Assembly (NCBI GenBank): GCA_015143295.1
Contig: CM026554.1
Span: 31,757,531 to 31,821,530 of the forward strand
DNA: 64,000 bases
Direction of reading: 5' to 3'
From: Tetracentron sinense
Taxonomy: Eukaryota > Streptophyta > Magnoliopsida > Trochodendrales > Trochodendraceae
Both the position numbers and the translations under genes were made by a program. The notes below the pieces were generated by a model. That model was given only the letters and a program-made list of their open reading frames with translations, was not told the origin of the DNA and made no database searches. Positions 60,666 to 64,000 of this stretch are shown here, in pieces. The number at the start of each line of letters is the position of its first letter. The stretch's first letter is position 1.

Positions 60666-62303
60666 TTTAGAATGCGAAGAAGCAAAGCTTCGCCTCACTA
60701 TGAGATGCGTGAGAATGAGGGGGGTATGCCCCTTTATATAGGCATTTAGTGGAGATGACATCATGTTGATGTCATAGTGGTGCCATCACTATGATGATAT
60801 CATGGTCTTTTTGATCGTTTGACCATTTGACTGGTTTGACCGGCTTTCCCGATTTTTACATGTACGGCCCTCCGTAACTTCACGAAACGATATGCAATTA
60901 TGAAAAAATGATAGGTACACAGGGTAATCCGACACCCGCTATGCAAATTTCGAGGAAATTTTTTGAGTTTTGACAGTAAAAAGTAAGTCTGGAAGAAAAC
61001 TGCAAAACTTACTAATTTTCTGATTTTGAATACAAAACATGCTGCAGTTTCTTCATTTGAGAAGATGAACAGTTGAAACGACAGACAGTCGTCCGTACAA
61101 TCTGCTAGCACGTTGTGGTGCAAATTTCACGGATTTCTATTAGAGCACTAGATAAGTATCGAATCCCGACTAAACTGCGACAATTTGTGGATTTTCTGGT
61201 TTTCTTATATACAAGGCCCCCGCGGTCTCGCAAATTGATGCGTGATGGAACCAGTACGACAAGTGATCGTCCCAATAGCCAATCGGCACCCTGTGTGCGA
61301 TTTTCGCATAAAATCACTTAAGTTTTATCGGTACAACCCAATCCCGAACAAAAACCCACTTTCCACAAATTTTTCAAGCACTGATTTAGTGGTAATTAAT
61401 TTTAGTAAATTCACTCCAGTTAACACCTAAATAACCCCAAAATTTTATCATATTAAAATTATGGGTCGTTACAAAGGTTGACTAAAATTCCCAATAGCAG
61501 ATTTGCTCTATTTGGTTTAAAAGCCGAGATCAGTGAAGTTTGGCCAGACTTTTAATTAGTACTCATTTATTTTATTTATTCATTAAAAAATTATTTATTC
61601 ATTTGTATTTGCAAATTATAGGATTAGGCTGTTAGCATCTTTTTTCTTTTTGCCTACCTTGGGCACCTAGGTGGATTGTTAACCCTAAGAAATTTGCTTA
61701 CCCTGCTAGTTAGCCTTCAAAATGAAGTTAAACTACCATAAAAAATATCAATTTTTTTTAAAAATGCAAAAAAATAAAAACATTCAAATAACCAAAAATT
61801 CAAAAAGAATCAATCTACCCTATTAAATGAACACCCCCTAGTGTTCCCCCATGAGCACCTAGGCACACTACCAAATTCCGGAATGAGATTTCATAATCTC
61901 AAACTCCACCTCCCTCAACTAAGGCATGAGTCATAACTGTCTAACACTCCAAAATGAGTCTAAAACCTGTCACATCCCCGAACTACTATCGGGTCTGATT
62001 CCGTTTAATTGTATAAGTAGGCGCCCGAGCTAGGGTGCAACCTCCCCCACTTAAGATAGAATTTTGACCCCTCTTTATGCTTGATTAGCAAACTTATAAT
62101 TGCTTAGAAAATTTTAAGTGTCTTTGAATGTTTGACTTAGACCTAATGAGTAGGTAATCATCTTAGGATGGGGGCCCGGGGTACCTAACCCCTTCCCCGA
62201 TACTTAAATGAATTTTTTACCTAGACTGCTTTGGACCGTAGGCCCCTTATTTTGGGATTATCTCGAGATCCTGCTATCCCTCCTAAAAAAGCAGGTGGCG
62301 ACT

Positions 62304-63432
62304 ATTTCTATTCGCTTGTTGAGCGAATTCAGCATAAGTGCACATGTGTGGTAGTCACAAGTATCATGGGTACACAAGCATATAATGAACATTGTATGGG
62401 CACCGAAATATAAGTACAAGTACACTGAGCCATGAAATACAAAGGCAAGAACAAGAATAAGTGCATGAATTACAAGTCCAAGAATACAAATGCATGAATT
62501 ACAAGTCTAAGAATACAGATGCATGAATTATAAGTCCAAGAATATAAATATACCGAATCAAGGACCCTAAATTACAAGGAGCACCAGGAGACCGTGTGTG
62601 CTCCCCATGAATATGATTTCAAGTCCTAGATAATGCATCATGAACTTTATGTCAACAAGAGCATCTGGAGGCTTATGCTACCATCGATGTACCTCCATAG
62701 GTATGACCAAAGATCTAAAATACTATCTCACGAGAAACAAGCATGCATGACATTCATTGTACAACTTCATGTGTCACACAATACCCAAGTCAAGGTGATA
62801 ACGTTTTATACTTGCATGCTTTTCGTGCACTCCGATTTATGTTACTGCCATACGATACTGTTATTGATTATATTACTGTTATATGGTACTGTCATTGATT
62901 ATATAACTATTGCATGAGCTGATATTGAACATGTGCATGTGGTATTGTCATTGTTAGTTAGATTGGATATCTGCTGAGTGTTTTTAATATTCAGTCAACC
63001 TATTATTGTTGTCAGGTTTAGCATAAGAGCAGGCAGCCGTCCCTTGGGTCGAAGAAGATTGCAAAGAAGAGGGAGAAACAGGTGATCCATTCGAGGATGG
63101 TGCAAGGGACTTGGATAGTTACCATTTCTATTAGTTTTGTTTCAATTTTATGAGAGAGAAATTGTATTAGACTACTATACTTTTGTGGATGTTGCTTTAG
63201 ACTGGGTTTGGTGAGGATCATGGTGGTTGATCCGGATTTTAAACTATGTTCATATTAGTCTCTTGGTATGGAGGATGGTTAGTTTATATATGGGAGAAAA
63301 GTTTTATAGTTGCGACTTTACGAGAAATGTTACTTTGTTATTGCCTTTTTCTATTGAAATTAAGTAAGGACAAGTAATGTAGCGAGCCCAAAGTCCCATT
63401 ATGACCAAGGTGGGATTTTGAGGTCATTACAG
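62304..63432 (+). repeat. gypsy LTR 3' portion, plus orientation
   Basis: The right edge AAAGTCCCATTATGACC...GAGGTCATTACA (63390-63432) is the reverse-complement counterpart of the edge at 45639. The left edge was not resolved; this may be the continuation of the LTR begun at 51881, displaced by the Tat-like LTR. No 5-bp duplication was confirmed. Confidence 0.4.
62462..62552. repeat. 29-bp tandem repeat, three units
   Basis: Units of TGCATGAATTACAAGTC(C/T)AAGAATACA with one or two differences. Confidence 0.85.
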
Positions 63433-64000
63433 AAGTATGTATGACTCAATATGGAGGAAGGGATGTATGCCGGAGTTGATTGAATGATTGTATGTTTAAA
63501 TGCAAGATTACTAAATTTGTTCAAATAAGGATTGTAGGGTATTATTTCTATGTATGAACTATTGAAATCAATGAATGATGAATGACTTATTACGACTCGA
63601 TGTTATTTAAGAACCATGATTATGCATGTTTAATTTACCAATCTATAGATTATATGTCATGATGAACGATGATCGATGTATGATGTTTGGTATTGCATGT
63701 TGTGATATATATTCAGTCTTGGTTACTTATAATTTTTATCATCGTAGTATGGGCTGTTATGATAGATATCTGTTGGCTCTTAAGTAATAATCTATGGTAC
63801 AATTTATTTGAGGGTTTATCACCTTTTCACTCACCTTCACTCATGGTAATGATATACACACAAGCATGTTAAAATCACGATCACAAGTAAGTAAATATAC
63901 AAGTATGATTGCATGATTGAGTTTTGCACAGCCCGAGTACCAACAATCTAAGATCAAGGCATGAATGTCAAGTAAGTGAATCACAAGAAAGTCTTGTGCA
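63433..64000. other. no gene seen
   Basis: AT-rich sequence with the same dinucleotide texture as the neighbouring LTR debris. No domain, LTR edge or RNA gene recognised. Confidence 0.4.

Larger units (their letters stand above)
57880..61473 (-). repeat. gypsy solo LTR, 3.6 kb, minus orientation
   Basis: On the minus strand TGTAACGACCCATAATTTT to TTTAGGGCGTCGCA. Its end is clearly related to the end of the 3.3-kb LTR (GCGCCTTAAGGAATTATG against GGCACGGGTTTAGGG context). Flanks AAGGA/AAGGT give a 5-bp duplication with one mismatch. A TATA box (CCTATATAAAGGGG) lies near 60740. It contains several tandem arrays, listed separately. Confidence 0.68.
52987..62293 (+). repeat. Tat/Ogre-like LTR split by two other LTRs
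   Basis: It starts TGTAAACACCCTATTTTTGC, a typical Tat-group LTR start. It ends ...AAGCA, two bases before TGGCGACT (62296-62303), the start of the tRNA-Arg-type primer binding site used by Tat/Ogre elements. Removing the inserted LTRs (53306-56623, 57880-61473) joins three segments to about 2.4 kb, with smooth junctions. The middle segment 56624-57879 is CT-rich and noncoding. The assignment rests on termini only. Confidence 0.5.

Noticed and set aside
60161-60670. 169-codon plus-strand frame
   Set aside because: Its core is a GA microsatellite translated as RERERE and it crosses an LTR leader duplication.
61968-63432. A complete LTR starting at TGTCACATCCCCG
   Set aside because: The flanking pentamers do not match and the primer-binding-like TGGCGACT at 62296 shows that an LTR ends within this span.

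Overview
This is a window of nuclear DNA from a flowering plant. It is AT-rich and holds one conserved host gene, with every other recognisable coding stretch derived from transposable elements. The host gene is TOM40, the beta-barrel pore of the mitochondrial outer-membrane protein importer. I could assemble it completely by hand on the minus strand: 11 coding exons between 43758 and 8596, 930 coding bases including the stop, 309 residues, all ten introns with GT...AG ends and an unbroken frame. The species cannot be named from this sequence. A non-grass angiosperm with large, transposon-filled introns fits best, and that is inference.

Layout. 1-5478: Ty1/copia retrotransposon with an intact 1385-residue Gag-Pol frame and its 3' LTR; the 5' LTR lies left of the window. 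5479-8595: intergenic sequence with short tandem duplications, an exon-like remnant and a LINE scrap. 8596-43758: TOM40. Its exons total under 1 kb, but the gene spans 35 kb because introns 5, 6, 7 and 9 (14.5, 6.7, 4.3 and 6.0 kb) are filled with elements. These include hAT-type MITEs with 8-bp target duplications, LINE fragments, copia remnants, a tRNA-SINE-like sequence, a probable mitochondrial DNA insertion and a decayed 8.4-kb Ty3/gypsy element carrying an extra hAT fragment. 43759-44300: TOM40 leader and upstream region with seven TGGGCY (site II) motifs. 44300-64000: gene-free, nested LTR retrotransposon debris: a large minus-strand LTR split by a 2.5-kb Helitron, then a Tat/Ogre-like LTR split by two large gypsy solo LTRs in opposite orientation.

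The window therefore shows a housekeeping gene that keeps exact exons and splice sites while its introns accumulate nested insertions. Several insertion orders can be read directly from nesting and target-site duplications. I found no evidence of a novel multi-gene system. The most unusual items are a truncated MITE flanked by a perfect 53-bp direct repeat, a 126-bp near-palindrome just upstream of TOM40 exon 7, two copies of one MITE each broken by a different element, and short self-complementary motif clusters in several unrelated LTRs.
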